Program-made: the position numbers and the translations under genes
Part shown: in pieces, positions 1 to 6,902 of the stretch
Layout: each line of letters opens with the position of its first letter
Position numbering within the stretch: position 1 is the stretch's first letter
Notes under the pieces: model-generated
Databases searched by the model: none
Told to the model about the DNA's origin: nothing
Seen by the model: only the letters and a program-made list of their open reading frames with translations
Assembly: GCA_001898095.1 (NCBI GenBank)
Contig: MKSH01000072.1
Span: 21,293 to 31,785 of the forward strand
DNA from: Solirubrobacterales bacterium 70-9
Lineage (GTDB): Bacteria > Actinomycetota > Thermoleophilia > Solirubrobacterales > 70-9
Direction: 5' to 3'
DNA length: 10,493 bases

Positions 1-56
1 GACCGGGCCTGGGCGTCACGATCGACGAGGATTCACTGCAGGCCCACCGCCTTTGA
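1..56 (+). CDS. menC: 3' end of an enolase-superfamily gene, probably o-succinylbenzoate synthase (partial)
   Basis: Only the last 17 codons are present, reading PGLGVTIDEDSLQAHRL and ending at TGA (54-56). A Gly-Leu-Gly-Val segment followed by an acidic stretch close to the C-terminus is typical of the MenC/muconate-cycloisomerase branch of the enolase superfamily. That branch also contains dipeptide epimerases, and the tail alone cannot separate them. The choice of MenC rests mainly on the neighbour: menD starts 48 bp downstream on the same strand, and MenC dehydrates the product that MenD and MenH make. The rest of the gene lies outside the window. Confidence 0.6.
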   Translation, partial: PGLGVTIDEDSLQAHRL

Positions 57-63
57 CCGGGCC

Positions 64-101
64 GTGGAGCCTTAGTCGGTCATAGACCGAGTTTCCTCCA
101 C
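64..101 (+). promoter_or_regulatory. Nested inverted repeat in the menC-menD gap
   Basis: An outer pair, GTGGAG (64-69) and CTCCAC (96-101), encloses a perfect hairpin TCGGTC-ATA-GACCGA (76-90). The structure ends three bases before the menD ATG at 105. The only Shine-Dalgarno-like GGAG in the gap (66-69) lies inside the outer stem and about 35 bases from the start codon. The repeats are visible directly. A role in menD translation or in processing between the two genes is inference, and stems of 6 bp are short enough to arise by chance in GC-rich DNA. Confidence 0.35.
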
Positions 102-104
102 ACC

Positions 105-1931
105 ATGGACTCGACCAACGCAAATACGGCCCTCGCCTCGGCCTTCGTCGAGGAGCTGGCGCGCGGGGGCCTGCGGCGGGCGGTCGTCTCCCCCGGCTCG
201 CGCTCGACCCCGCTCGCAGTGGCCCTGTGGCGACAAGCGGGGATCGAGGTGACGGTGATCGTCGACGAGCGCTCGGCGGCCTTCTTCGCCCTCGGCGCGG
301 CGCAGGCGGCCGGCGAGCCGGTGGCGCTCCTCTGCACCTCCGGCACCGCGCTCGCCAACTACCACCCGGCGGTCGTCGAGGCCGACGAATCGGCCCTTCC
401 CCTGATCATCCTCAGCGCCGACCGCCCGCCGGAGCTCCGCGGCATCGGCGCCGGTCAGACGATCGACCAGATCAAGACCTTCGGCGAATCGGTCCGCTGG
501 TTCTGCGAAGTCGGCACCCACGAGGCCGACGACTCGGGCCTCCTCCACATGCGCTCGGTCGCCTGCCGCGCCCTCGTCCGCGCCCGCGGCGAGATCCGCC
601 CCGGCCCCGTCCACCTCAACCTCCCCTGGCGCGAGCCCCTCTCGCCGATCCCGGTCGAGGGCGCCGTCACTGCCACGGACCCCCTCGCCCTCCACGGCCG
701 CGACGACCGCCCCCTCACCGCGGTCACCCACGTCGACCTCGAGCCGACCGCCTTCGCCCTCGACGAGATCGCCGGCCACATCGGCGACGCGATCGCCGGC
801 GTCATCGTCGCCGGCCGCCAGACCGACCCCGAGCTGCGCGAGCCCCTCGCCCGCCTCGCCCGCGCCGCCGGCTTCCCGATCCTCGCCGAGCCGACCTCCC
901 AACTCCGCCTCGGCCCCCACGACCGCTCCTACGTGGTGACCACCTACGACGCCCTCCTGCGCGACGAGCACTGGGCGAAGGGCGTCGTCCCCGAGCTGGT
1001 CCTGCGCTTCGGCGAGCTGCCGACGAGCAAGCCCCTGCGCCAGTGGCTGGCGGCGAGCGGCGCCGACCAGATCGTCGTCGACCCCACCGGTGGGTGGAAC
1101 GAGCCGACGGGACGGGCAGCGGCGATCGTCCGCGCCGATCCGACCGAGTGCGCGAGCGGGTGGGCGGCGAGGCTGGAACGGGACTCCGAGGGACGGGCCG
1201 GTGGTGGCGGGGCGAGGGGGTCCCTTCACTCACGAACTGCGGGGAGGTTCGCTCAGGGACCCCCTCGCCCCGCTCCACAGGCGTGGGTGGAGGCCGAGGA
1301 AGTGGCGCTGCGGGTCATCGCGGAGGAGCTGGAAGGGACGGAGGGCATCACCGAGCCTGCGCTGCATCTGGCGCTGGGGCGGGCCCATCGGGACGGGGAC
1401 CTCGTCTACACCGCGTCGTCGATGCCGATCCGGGATCAGGAGGCGTTTCTCGCGCCGGGAGAAGCTGACGTGCTCCTTCTCTGCAACCGCGGCGCCAACG
1501 GGATCGACGGGCTGATCTCGTCGGGGATCGGGGCCGCGCAGGCGAGCGGGCGGCCGACCACGATCATCACCGGGGACCTCGGCCTGCTGCACGACATCGG
1601 CGGGCTGGCCGCGCTTCGCGACGTCACCACCCCGGTCCGGATCGTGGTGATCGACAACGGCGGCGGCGGCATCTTCCACTTCCTGCCCCAGCAACGGGCC
1701 CTCGACGCAACCGAGTTCGAGGCGCTCCTCGGCACCCCCCGCGGCGTCTCGGTCGAGCGCGCCGCCGCCCTCTTCGACCTCCCATACCGCCACCTCGCAA
1801 ACCTGAGCGAACTTCCCGCCGCGCTGGCCGAAGGAACGGGCCTGATCGAGGTCCGCGCCGACCGCGCAACGAACGTAGCCGCCCACCGCCGCGTCACCGA
1901 CCGCGTCCTCGCCGCCGTCTCCGCCACCTGA
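105..1931 (+). CDS. menD: MenD, SEPHCHC synthase of menaquinone synthesis, with an in-frame palindromic-element insertion
   Basis: This thiamine-diphosphate enzyme joins isochorismate with a succinic-semialdehyde unit derived from 2-oxoglutarate, giving SEPHCHC in the cytoplasm. Family marks are SPGSRSTPLA (29-38), the DERSAAFFALG stretch with the cofactor-activating Glu (E55), TSGTA (79-83), GQTI (117-120), SSMPIRD (438-444), NRGANGIDG (461-469) and the ThDP/metal motif GDLGLLHDIGGL (490-501) followed by DNGGGGIFHFLP (517-528). At 608 residues it is longer than the usual roughly 550. The excess fits a Gly/Arg/Pro-rich segment at about 360-392 that coincides with the hairpin at 1207-1273 and joins the central and C-terminal domains. 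The ATG at 105 is the first usable start; no good ribosome site precedes it. It probably shares a transcript with the menC-like gene upstream and converges on menF. Confidence 0.96.
   Translation: MDSTNANTALASAFVEELARGGLRRAVVSPGSRSTPLAVALWRQAGIEVTVIVDERSAAFFALGAAQAAGEPVALLCTSGTALANYHPAVVEADESALPLIILSADRPPELRGIGAGQTIDQIKTFGESVRWFCEVGTHEADDSGLLHMRSVACRALVRARGEIRPGPVHLNLPWREPLSPIPVEGAVTATDPLALHGRDDRPLTAVTHVDLEPTAFALDEIAGHIGDAIAGVIVAGRQTDPELREPLARLARAAGFPILAEPTSQLRLGPHDRSYVVTTYDALLRDEHWAKGVVPELVLRFGELPTSKPLRQWLAASGADQIVVDPTGGWNEPTGRAAAIVRADPTECASGWAARLERDSEGRAGGGGARGSLHSRTAGRFAQGPPRPAPQAWVEAEEVALRVIAEELEGTEGITEPALHLALGRAHRDGDLVYTASSMPIRDQEAFLAPGEADVLLLCNRGANGIDGLISSGIGAAQASGRPTTIITGDLGLLHDIGGLAALRDVTTPVRIVVIDNGGGGIFHFLPQQRALDATEFEALLGTPRGVSVERAAALFDLPYRHLANLSELPAALAEGTGLIEVRADRATNVAAHRRVTDRVLAAVSAT
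1207..1273. repeat. Palindromic element inside menD (copy 1 of family 1)
   Basis: The arms are perfect 19-bp inverted repeats: GCGGGGCGAGGGGGTCCCT (1207-1225) and AGGGACCCCCTCGCCCCGC (1255-1273), around a 29-base core (1226-1254). The core is nearly identical, apart from one extra G, to the reverse complement of the core at 1991-2018. The plus strand contains no stop codon in any frame, so menD reads through and gains a low-complexity peptide at about residues 368-390. The opposite strand contains three TGA triplets. The exact ends and any target duplication cannot be fixed without an empty-site homologue. Confidence 0.9.
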
Positions 1932-1976
1932 AAGAGGCCCACGCCAGGACGGACCCCGCAACGGCCGGCAGGCGGT

Positions 1977-2032
1977 CCAAGGGGACCCCTGAGCGAACCT
2001 CCCGCAGTTCGTGAGTGAAGGGGTCCCCTTGG
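1977..2032. repeat. Palindromic element between menD and menF (copy 2 of family 1); possible bidirectional terminator
   Basis: Perfect 14-bp arms, CCAAGGGGACCCCT (1977-1990) and AGGGGTCCCCTTGG (2019-2032), enclose a 28-base core whose reverse complement matches the core of the element inside menD except for one G. A smaller inner stem is possible (GCGAAC with GTTCGT, one wobble pair). It occupies most of the 124-bp gap between two convergent genes, so a transcript from either side would form a long GC-rich hairpin. No U-run follows the stem on either strand, so a terminator role is only possible. In this orientation the plus strand has TGA at 1990, 2012 and 2016, one in each frame. Confidence 0.9.
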
Positions 2033-2055
2033 GCCGCCCCATCGCAAACCCGAAG

Positions 2056-3441
2056 CTAGTCCGACACCAGCGGCAGCATCGCCTGAAGCTTCACCTCGGT
2101 CTCGGCCAGCTCAAGCTCCGGGTCGGAGCCGGCCACGACGCCGACGCCGGCGAAGAGGTGGGCGTCGCGGTCGCGGAGGAGGGCGCTGCGGAGGGCGACG
2201 CAGAATTCGCCGTCCTCGGTCGAGTCCATCCAGCCGACCGGGGCGGCGTACCAGCCGCGGTCGAGCTCCTCCAACTCGGTCATCGCGGCGGCGGCGGCTG
2301 GCCATGGGTCGCCGCCGACGGCGGGGGTCGGGTGGAGCATCCCGGCCAGCTCGATCGCCGAGCGGGGCTCGGCCAGCTGGGCGATCACCGGGGTCGCCAG
2401 GTGCTGGATGTTGGCGACCTTGACGATCTCCGGCTCCGGGCCGGTCTCCACCCAGACCGCGTGTGGGCGCAGCCGGCGGACGATCCGCTCGGCGACGATC
2501 CGGTGCTCGCGGCGGTCCTTGTCGGAGCGCATCAGGCGCTCGCCGAGGTGGTCGTCTACGGCGGGGTCGGAGCTCCGGCGGGTCGAGCCGGCGAGCGCCA
2601 CGGTGGAGACACCGGCGCCGGAGCGTCGCACCAGGAGCTCCGGGCTGGCGCCGATGAAGGCGGCCTCCGGCGTCCCGGCGCAGAAGCAGAAGCAGGCCGG
2701 GAACTGCTCCCGCATCGCGCCGAAGATGGATGCCGGATCGTGGGCGGCGGCGGCGCTGACGATCACCTCGCGAGCCAGCACCACCTTCTGCATCTCCGCT
2801 TCGGCGATCCGGGCTGTCGCCTTCTCGACCGCGTCTTCGAAGGCGCGCGGCGGCCGGGCACTGCGGATCGTCGGGCGAGCGGTCGGGTGCGGGTCGGCCA
2901 GCGGCAGTTGGGCGTCGGCGCGCAGGCCGGCGAGGCGCGCCCCGAGCTCGGCGGCGCGGCGCTCAGCGTCGTCGCCCGGCCCGACCAGCGCGTTGACGGT
3001 GAGGAAGCACTCCTCGCCGCGGCGGCAGATCGAGATCTCGGGCAGGAAGAGCGAGCCGGGCTCGAACGAGCTCCAGGTCGTCGAGCCGCCGCCCTGCGGA
3101 TCGAAGGCGAAGCCCCCGAGCCAGACCGGCCCGGCCCCGGCCGGCACCCCGCGGACGCCCTCGACGACCCCGTCGCTGCCGGTCTCCGCCGCCGTCCGGG
3201 CGACCTCGGCGAAGCGCCGCTCACCGCGCGAGGCGGCCTCGCGGGCCACGCCCATCCCGGCGAGGGCGAATTCGCGGTCGGGCTGCTCCCAGCAGAACCA
3301 GCGGTCGCCGGCCAACCGCGAGGCGAAGATCGCGGCGCAGGGGTCGGTGACCTCGACCGCGGCGGTGACGCTGACCAGCGTCCGCCGTCCCCTCCCTATG
3401 CCCCGTTCGAGCGCCCCTAGAAGGGACTCACTCGTGACCAC
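2056..3441 (-). CDS. menF: Isochorismate synthase (MenF/EntC family)
   Basis: It converts chorismate to isochorismate, the substrate of MenD. With a GTG start at 3441 (461 residues) the chorismate-binding domain fills the C-terminal half: KVVLAR with the water-activating Lys (about K219), IGASPELL (263-270), ALAGSTRR (282-289), SDKDRREH, HLATP, LHPTPAVGG (369-377), VGWMDSTEDGEF, and ETEVKL near the end. ALAGS rather than the PIKGT of anthranilate or aminodeoxychorismate synthases marks an isochorismate synthase. EntC or salicylate-type paralogues are less likely next to menD. The GTG has GGGGAG 13 bases upstream and gives a 14-base overlap with ilvN. An ATG at 3480 would add 13 residues and overlap more. 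It is the last gene of the sqdB-ilvB-ilvN-menF cluster. Confidence 0.93.
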   Translation of the reverse strand: MVTSESLLGALERGIGRGRRTLVSVTAAVEVTDPCAAIFASRLAGDRWFCWEQPDREFALAGMGVAREAASRGERRFAEVARTAAETGSDGVVEGVRGVPAGAGPVWLGGFAFDPQGGGSTTWSSFEPGSLFLPEISICRRGEECFLTVNALVGPGDDAERRAAELGARLAGLRADAQLPLADPHPTARPTIRSARPPRAFEDAVEKATARIAEAEMQKVVLAREVIVSAAAAHDPASIFGAMREQFPACFCFCAGTPEAAFIGASPELLVRRSGAGVSTVALAGSTRRSSDPAVDDHLGERLMRSDKDRREHRIVAERIVRRLRPHAVWVETGPEPEIVKVANIQHLATPVIAQLAEPRSAIELAGMLHPTPAVGGDPWPAAAAAMTELEELDRGWYAAPVGWMDSTEDGEFCVALRSALLRDRDAHLFAGVGVVAGSDPELELAETEVKLQAMLPLVSD

Positions 3442-3973
3442 GGGCGATCGCGATCTCCCCGGTCCGGACCATTTCGACAAGCCCGTGCGGACGGACCATG
3501 CGCTCGAAGGCCTCGATCTTGTCGGCCGAGCCGGTGATCTCGATCGTGATCGTGCGACGCGCCACGTCGACGATCTTGGCGCGGAAGATCTCGGCGAACT
3601 GGATGATCTCGGCGCGGTTCTCGACCGCGGCGGAGACCTTGAACAGGGCCATCTCGCGGGCCACCGTCTCCTCCGGCTCCATGTCGCGGATCTTCAGCAC
3701 GTTGACGAGCTTGTGCAGCTGCTTCGTCACCTGGTCGATCGGGTGGACGGCGCCGTCCAAGGTCAAGGTGATGCGGGAGATGCTCGGATCGTCGGTCGGC
3801 CCGACCGCCAGCGTGTCGATGTTGAAGCCGCGGCGGGAGAAGAGCCCGGCGACGCGCGCCAGCACGCCCGGCTTGTTCTCGACCTGGATCGAGAGGACGT
3901 GCTTGCGCCCGCTCAGCTGCCCGGGGATCCGCAGATCCTCGAGTTTGACCAAGTCTGGAGTGCCCGCCTCCAT
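3428..3973 (-). CDS. ilvN: Acetolactate synthase small (regulatory) subunit
   Basis: This 181-residue subunit binds IlvB, raises its activity and normally confers feedback inhibition by valine. The N-terminal ACT domain (about 25-95) carries the signature VENKPGVLARVAGLFSRRGF followed by NIDTLAVG, the effector-site loop of the family. The C-terminal ALS_ss_C domain follows (about 108-176), with FAEIFRAKIVDV and EITGSADKIEAFERMV. About 20 residues precede the ACT domain, slightly longer than in minimal homologues. The start ATG shares one base with the ilvB stop (TGATG, 3971-3975), which supports translational coupling; a short AGGA lies three bases before it. The 3' end overlaps the proposed menF start. 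In many actinobacteria ilvC follows ilvN; here menF does instead. Confidence 0.96.
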   Translation of the reverse strand: MEAGTPDLVKLEDLRIPGQLSGRKHVLSIQVENKPGVLARVAGLFSRRGFNIDTLAVGPTDDPSISRITLTLDGAVHPIDQVTKQLHKLVNVLKIRDMEPEETVAREMALFKVSAAVENRAEIIQFAEIFRAKIVDVARRTITIEITGSADKIEAFERMVRPHGLVEMVRTGEIAIARGHE

Positions 3974-5673
3974 CAGTCCTGCACCAGCCCGGGTGCCTCG
4001 ACCATCTGGCGGGCGGGAGTGCCCGGGGCGATCATCGGATAGACGTTCTCCTCCTGGGTGACGCGGACGTCGACCAGGACCGGGCCGTCGGTCTCGCAGG
4101 CCGTGCGCATCGTCTCCTCGAGGTCGGCAGCGTCCTCGACCCGCAGGCCGGTCGCGCCGAACGCCTCGGCCAGCTTCACCCAGTCGGGGCTGGAGCCCAT
4201 CTCGACCGAGCTGTAGCGACGGTCCCAGAAGAGCTGCTGCCACTGGCGGACCATGCCCATGTAGCCGTTGTTCATCAGGAAGACCTTGACCGGGATCTGC
4301 TCCTCCACGGCGGTGGCCAGCTCCTGCACGTTCATGATCAGGCTGCCGTCGCCGGAGATGCAGACGACCAGCTCGTCCGGGCAGGCGACCTTGGCGCCGA
4401 GCGCCGCCGGCAGCCCGAAGCCCATCGTCCCGAGGCCGCCGGAGTTGATCCAGCGCCGCGGTTTGTCGAAGCCGTAGTACTGCGCCGCCCACATCTGGTG
4501 CTGGCCGACGTCGGAGGAGACGATCGCGTCCCCCTGCGTCGCCTTCCAGAGCGACTCGATCATGAACTGCGGCTTGATCTCGCCGCCGGTACCGGGTTCG
4601 TAGTAGAGCGGGTGATCCTGCTTCCAGGCGCGGATCTGGGTCCACCAGCTCTCCAGCCGACCGGAGTCGGTCTGCAGCGCGCGGTACTCGCGGGTCAGCT
4701 TCGGCAGCACCTGCTTCACGTCGCCGACGATCGGGATGTGGGCACCGACGTTCTTCGAGATCTCCGCCGGGTCGATGTCGATGTGGATGATTTTCGCGTT
4801 GGGCGCGAACTGGTCCAGCTTGCCGGTGATCCGGTCGTCGAAGCGGGCGCCGATCGCGACGATCAGGTCGGCCTTGTCCATCGCCGTGTTGGCGGTGTAG
4901 GTGCCGTGCATGCCGAGCATGCCGAGGAAGCGGTCGCTCGAGGCGGGGAAGGCGCCGAGGCCCATCAGCGTCGAGGTGACCGGGAATTCGTCGGAGGCGG
5001 CCAGTTCGCGCAGCTCCTCGGAGGCGTTCCCGTTGATCACGCCGCCGCCGGTGTAGAAGATCGGCCGGCGCGCGTTCGCCAGCGCTTTGGCGGCGATCCG
5101 GATCTGTTTGATGTTGCCCTCGGTGGAGGGCTTGTAGCCGGGCAGCTCGACCGGCTCGGTGCGCGCCTCGTACTCGATGTCGGTGCGGAAGAGGTCGGAG
5201 GGGACGTCGAGCAGGACCGGCCCGGGGCGCCCGGTCGAGGCGACGTGGAAGGCCTCGTGGACGTACTCGGGGATCTGCCGGGCATCCGTCACCTGGAAGG
5301 AGTGCTTCACGAACGGCAGCGTGGCGCCGAGGATGTCGGCCTCCTGGAAGCCGTCGGTCCCGATCAGCTCGGTTTTCACCTGGCCGGTGATGAAGACGGT
5401 CGGGACGGAGTCGAGCATCGCGTCGGCGATCGCCGTGATCAGGTTCGTCGCGCCGGGACCGGAGGTGGCGAAGGCGACTCCGACTTTGCCGCCCGCCTTG
5501 GCGTAGCCCTCGGCCGCGTGGCCGGCGCCCTGCTCGTGGCGGGTCTGCACGTGGCGGAAGTCGGCGTCGACGACCGCGTCGTACATCGGCAGGTTGGCCC
5601 CGCCGGGGATCCCGAAGGCGTTCTTCACGCCCTCGGCCTTGAGCGATTCCATCAGTGCGTCGGCAGCCCTCAT
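3973..5673 (-). CDS. ilvB: Acetolactate synthase large (catalytic) subunit
   Basis: This ThDP- and FAD-dependent enzyme condenses two pyruvates to 2-acetolactate, or pyruvate with 2-oxobutyrate, as the first common step of valine, leucine and isoleucine synthesis. At 566 residues it is full length. The N-terminal domain has GIPGG (21-25) and RHEQGAGHAAEGYA with the ThDP-activating E47. The central domain contains GARFDDRITGK (275-285), and the C-terminal domain has GDGSLIMNVQELAT (441-454) ending in NN (468-469) plus GMVRQWQ (473-479). The last supports a true acetohydroxyacid synthase rather than a generic pyruvate oxidase. The start at 5673 lies 24 bp after the sqdB-like stop, with no room for a leader-peptide attenuator and no strong ribosome site visible. 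It is coupled to ilvN by a one-base overlap. Confidence 0.97.
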   Translation of the reverse strand: MRAADALMESLKAEGVKNAFGIPGGANLPMYDAVVDADFRHVQTRHEQGAGHAAEGYAKAGGKVGVAFATSGPGATNLITAIADAMLDSVPTVFITGQVKTELIGTDGFQEADILGATLPFVKHSFQVTDARQIPEYVHEAFHVASTGRPGPVLLDVPSDLFRTDIEYEARTEPVELPGYKPSTEGNIKQIRIAAKALANARRPIFYTGGGVINGNASEELRELAASDEFPVTSTLMGLGAFPASSDRFLGMLGMHGTYTANTAMDKADLIVAIGARFDDRITGKLDQFAPNAKIIHIDIDPAEISKNVGAHIPIVGDVKQVLPKLTREYRALQTDSGRLESWWTQIRAWKQDHPLYYEPGTGGEIKPQFMIESLWKATQGDAIVSSDVGQHQMWAAQYYGFDKPRRWINSGGLGTMGFGLPAALGAKVACPDELVVCISGDGSLIMNVQELATAVEEQIPVKVFLMNNGYMGMVRQWQQLFWDRRYSSVEMGSSPDWVKLAEAFGATGLRVEDAADLEETMRTACETDGPVLVDVRVTQEENVYPMIAPGTPARQMVEAPGLVQD

Positions 5674-5697
5674 CGAACCGACGATGCTACCAGCGGG

Positions 5698-6873
5698 TTA
5701 TGCCTGGGCTGCGGCAGGCTTTGCCGGGTTCCAGCGCGTGCGCGGGTCGATCGCGCCCTCGGCGGCGCGGTCTTTGTAGCGCTCGATAATCCCGAGGATC
5801 GACTCGACCAGCTCCTCGCCCAGCAGACGCGGCTGCAGCCCGAGGTCGAGCAGGTTCGAGTTCACCGCGTTGTAATAGTGCTCTTCCTTCTCCACGCGGG
5901 GGTTGTCGTAGTGCTGGATGTCGACCTCGTAACCGAGGTGCGCCCCCGCCTCTTTCACCAGCCCGGCCAACTGCATCACCGAGAATTCCTCGGTGAACTG
6001 GTTGAAGACGCGGAACTCGCCCGCCGCGGCGGGGTTTTCGACCGCCAGGCCGACGCAGGCGAGCGTGTCGCGGATGTTGAGGAAGCTGCGCGTCTGGTTG
6101 CCTTCTCCGTAGACGGTCAGCGGATGCCCGATCACGGCCTGCAGGCAGAACCGGTTCAGGACCGTGCCGAAGAGCTCGTCGTAGTCGAAGCGGGTGATCA
6201 GCCGCTCGTCGCCCGCGGTCTCCTCGGTCTCGATCCCGTAGACGACGCCCTGGTTCAGGTCGGTCGCCCGCAGGCCCCAGGTGCGGCAGGCGAAGTGGAT
6301 GTTGGTCGAGTCGTGGACCTTCGAGCAGTGGTACAGCGAGCCCGGCAGCTTCGGATATGGCAGCCGGTCGCTGCGTCCGTTGTGATGGATCTCGATATAG
6401 CCCTCCTCGATGTCGATCTCGGGCTGGCCGTACTCGCCCATCGTCCCGAGCTTCACCAGGTGCGCGTCCGGGACGTGGTCGCGCAGCGAGAAGAGCAGGT
6501 TCAGGTTGCCGATCGTGTTCGCGTACTGGGTCTCGACCGCGGTCTGGCGGGAGATCATCGAGTACGGCGCCGAGGCCTGCTGACCGTAATGGACGACCGC
6601 CTCGGGGAGGAAGTCGGCGACCACCCCGTCGAGGAAGTCGCCGTCCTCGATCGGCCCGACGTGGGAGGCGATCCGCTTGCCCGATTTCTCCTCCCAGGCG
6701 GCGAGGCGCGTCTCCAGGTCGGCGATCGGGGTAAGCGAATTGGAGCCCGCGCCCTCGACCCAGCGGCGGCGGTTGAAGTTGTCGACCACCGCCACCTCGT
6801 GGCCCGCGGCGGAGAAACGAAGCGCCGTCGGCCAACCGAGGTAGCCGTCGCCACCGAGGATGAGGATCCGCAT
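5698..6873 (-). CDS. sqdB: UDP-sulfoquinovose synthase (SqdB/SQD1-like)
   Basis: This enzyme of the extended short-chain dehydrogenase family makes UDP-sulfoquinovose from UDP-glucose and sulfite, using tightly bound NAD. The 391 residues match the plant SQD1/bacterial SqdB pattern throughout: nucleotide-binding GGDGYLGWP (7-15), VVDNFNRR, HYGQQASAPYSM (95-106), KLGTMGEYG with the catalytic Thr (T144), DIEEGYIEI, YHCSKVHDS with the catalytic Tyr-x-x-x-Lys pair (Y181, K185), ATDLNQGVVYG, the GNQTR loop, FRVFNQFTEEFSV and EEHYYNA. The substrate-specific segments separate it from GalE-type epimerases. No SQDG synthase gene (sqdX) is in the window, so the sulfosugar could go to sulfolipid or to a glycan. 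It heads the minus-strand cluster and is divergent from a GT-C glycosyltransferase across 29 bp. Confidence 0.93.
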   Translation of the reverse strand: MRILILGGDGYLGWPTALRFSAAGHEVAVVDNFNRRRWVEGAGSNSLTPIADLETRLAAWEEKSGKRIASHVGPIEDGDFLDGVVADFLPEAVVHYGQQASAPYSMISRQTAVETQYANTIGNLNLLFSLRDHVPDAHLVKLGTMGEYGQPEIDIEEGYIEIHHNGRSDRLPYPKLPGSLYHCSKVHDSTNIHFACRTWGLRATDLNQGVVYGIETEETAGDERLITRFDYDELFGTVLNRFCLQAVIGHPLTVYGEGNQTRSFLNIRDTLACVGLAVENPAAAGEFRVFNQFTEEFSVMQLAGLVKEAGAHLGYEVDIQHYDNPRVEKEEHYYNAVNSNLLDLGLQPRLLGEELVESILGIIERYKDRAAEGAIDPRTRWNPAKPAAAQA

Positions 6874-6902
6874 AGACCGGCAAGGTTAGTTGAATCGGGC
6901 TG
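6874..6902. promoter_or_regulatory. 29-bp divergent intergenic region between sqdB and glycosyltransferase GT-A
   Basis: Both genes must start transcription in or beside these 29 bp, or inside each other's coding sequence. On the minus strand TAACCT (6888-6883) fits a TANNNT -10 box nine bases before the sqdB ATG. On the plus strand the overlapping TTAGTT (6886-6891) is 11 bases before the GT-A ATG. Neither start has a clear Shine-Dalgarno sequence, so very short or leaderless transcripts are plausible. The box assignments are inference from sequence alone. Confidence 0.35.

Noticed and set aside
1..63. Direct repeat GACCGGGCC at 1-9 and 55-63
   Set aside because: Nine bases in very GC-rich DNA, one copy in coding sequence and one partly in a stop context; no flanking structure, so chance is adequate.
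1207..1273. A frameshift or pseudogene explanation for the odd menD segment
   Set aside because: The reading frame is continuous and conserved motifs lie on both sides in the same frame, so the segment is an insertion, not a break.
1977..2032. Simple intrinsic terminator
   Set aside because: No U-run follows the stem on either strand, and a near-identical core occurs inside menD, so a repeat family explains it better; termination may be a secondary role.
1230..2042. Minus-strand open frame opposite the menD 3' half, covering the intergenic element
   Set aside because: menD motifs are strong on the plus strand, and this frame has no family features.
2056..3441. Anthranilate or aminodeoxychorismate synthase instead of isochorismate synthase
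   Set aside because: The sequence has ALAGS and KVVLAR as in MenF/EntC, not the PIKGT-type motif of TrpE/PabB, and the neighbour is menD.
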